Below are positions 63,976-64,000 of a DNA stretch of 64,000 bases, piece by piece (position 1 is the first letter of the stretch; each line of letters begins with the position of its first letter). The DNA is from Phycisphaerales bacterium. Lineage in GTDB: Bacteria > Planctomycetota > Phycisphaerae > UBA1845. A program made the position numbers and the translations under genes. Below the pieces are notes generated by a model. That model was not told the DNA's origin. It was given only the letters and a program-made list of their open reading frames with translations, and did not search any database. The stretch lies in NCBI GenBank assembly GCA_020639095.1, contig JACKHH010000019.1, positions 1 to 64,000 on the forward strand, given 5' to 3'.

Positions 63976-64000
63976 GAGGCCGTATCGGTATTGATGTGGG

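Overview
The window looks like a chromosome segment from a member of the Planctomycetota, probably close to the Phycisphaerae. This is inferred, not proven. Supporting signs are the high GC content, a PEP-CTERM protein, several secreted proteins ending in a dockerin-like paired EF-hand tail, long runs of Cys-containing DCNxNGxPD repeats, and the housekeeping order glmU-prs-rplY-pth-rpsF-ssb-rplI-dnaB. No rRNA is present. Two tRNAs (Gln-TTG and Ser-TGA) were read directly.

Region by region: (1) 1-10.6 kb holds the 5' end of an unknown gene, an Mrp/ApbC Fe-S scaffold ATPase, a membrane histidine kinase followed by an HPt protein, a cytosolic multi-PAS chemoreceptor, a secreted cyclophilin-FKBP fusion, a zincin-like peptidase and a secreted metallophosphoesterase. 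(2) 11-21.9 kb is housekeeping: csrA, tRNA-Gln, a short GlmU-like uridylyltransferase, prs, rplY, pth, rpsF, ssb, rplI, dnaB, purE and pgi. Two gaps in it carry REP-like inverted palindromes. (3) 21.9-54.5 kb is dominated by very large exported proteins. They are a PEP-CTERM protein, three paralogues sharing an unrecognised ~385-residue domain (one alone, two on repeat-rich giants), a beta-helix protein, two lipoproteins, two DCN-repeat proteins, and a 1954-residue Rhs/YD protein with a dockerin-like pair at its N-terminus and a repeat-rich tip. An aldo/keto reductase sits among them. (4) 54.7-64 kb is a signalling and stress cluster: tRNA-Ser, three single-domain response regulators, a six-BON-domain exported protein, a HEAT protein, a general-stress-protein-17M-like membrane protein, an NtrB/NtrC-type pair and MgtE.

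The most unusual content is in region 3. Two giant secreted proteins have the same N-terminal and C-terminal domains but unrelated repeat cores: sixteen 54-residue eight-cysteine repeats in one, three Cna-B/SpaA-like domains in the other. In the second, the Lys and Asn expected for an isopeptide crosslink are present in repeats 2 and 3 and are both lost in repeat 1. The Rhs protein ends in short peptide repeats whose DNA copies differ almost only at synonymous positions. No cohesin, exosortase, integrase, toxin-immunity pair or CRISPR array was found in the window.
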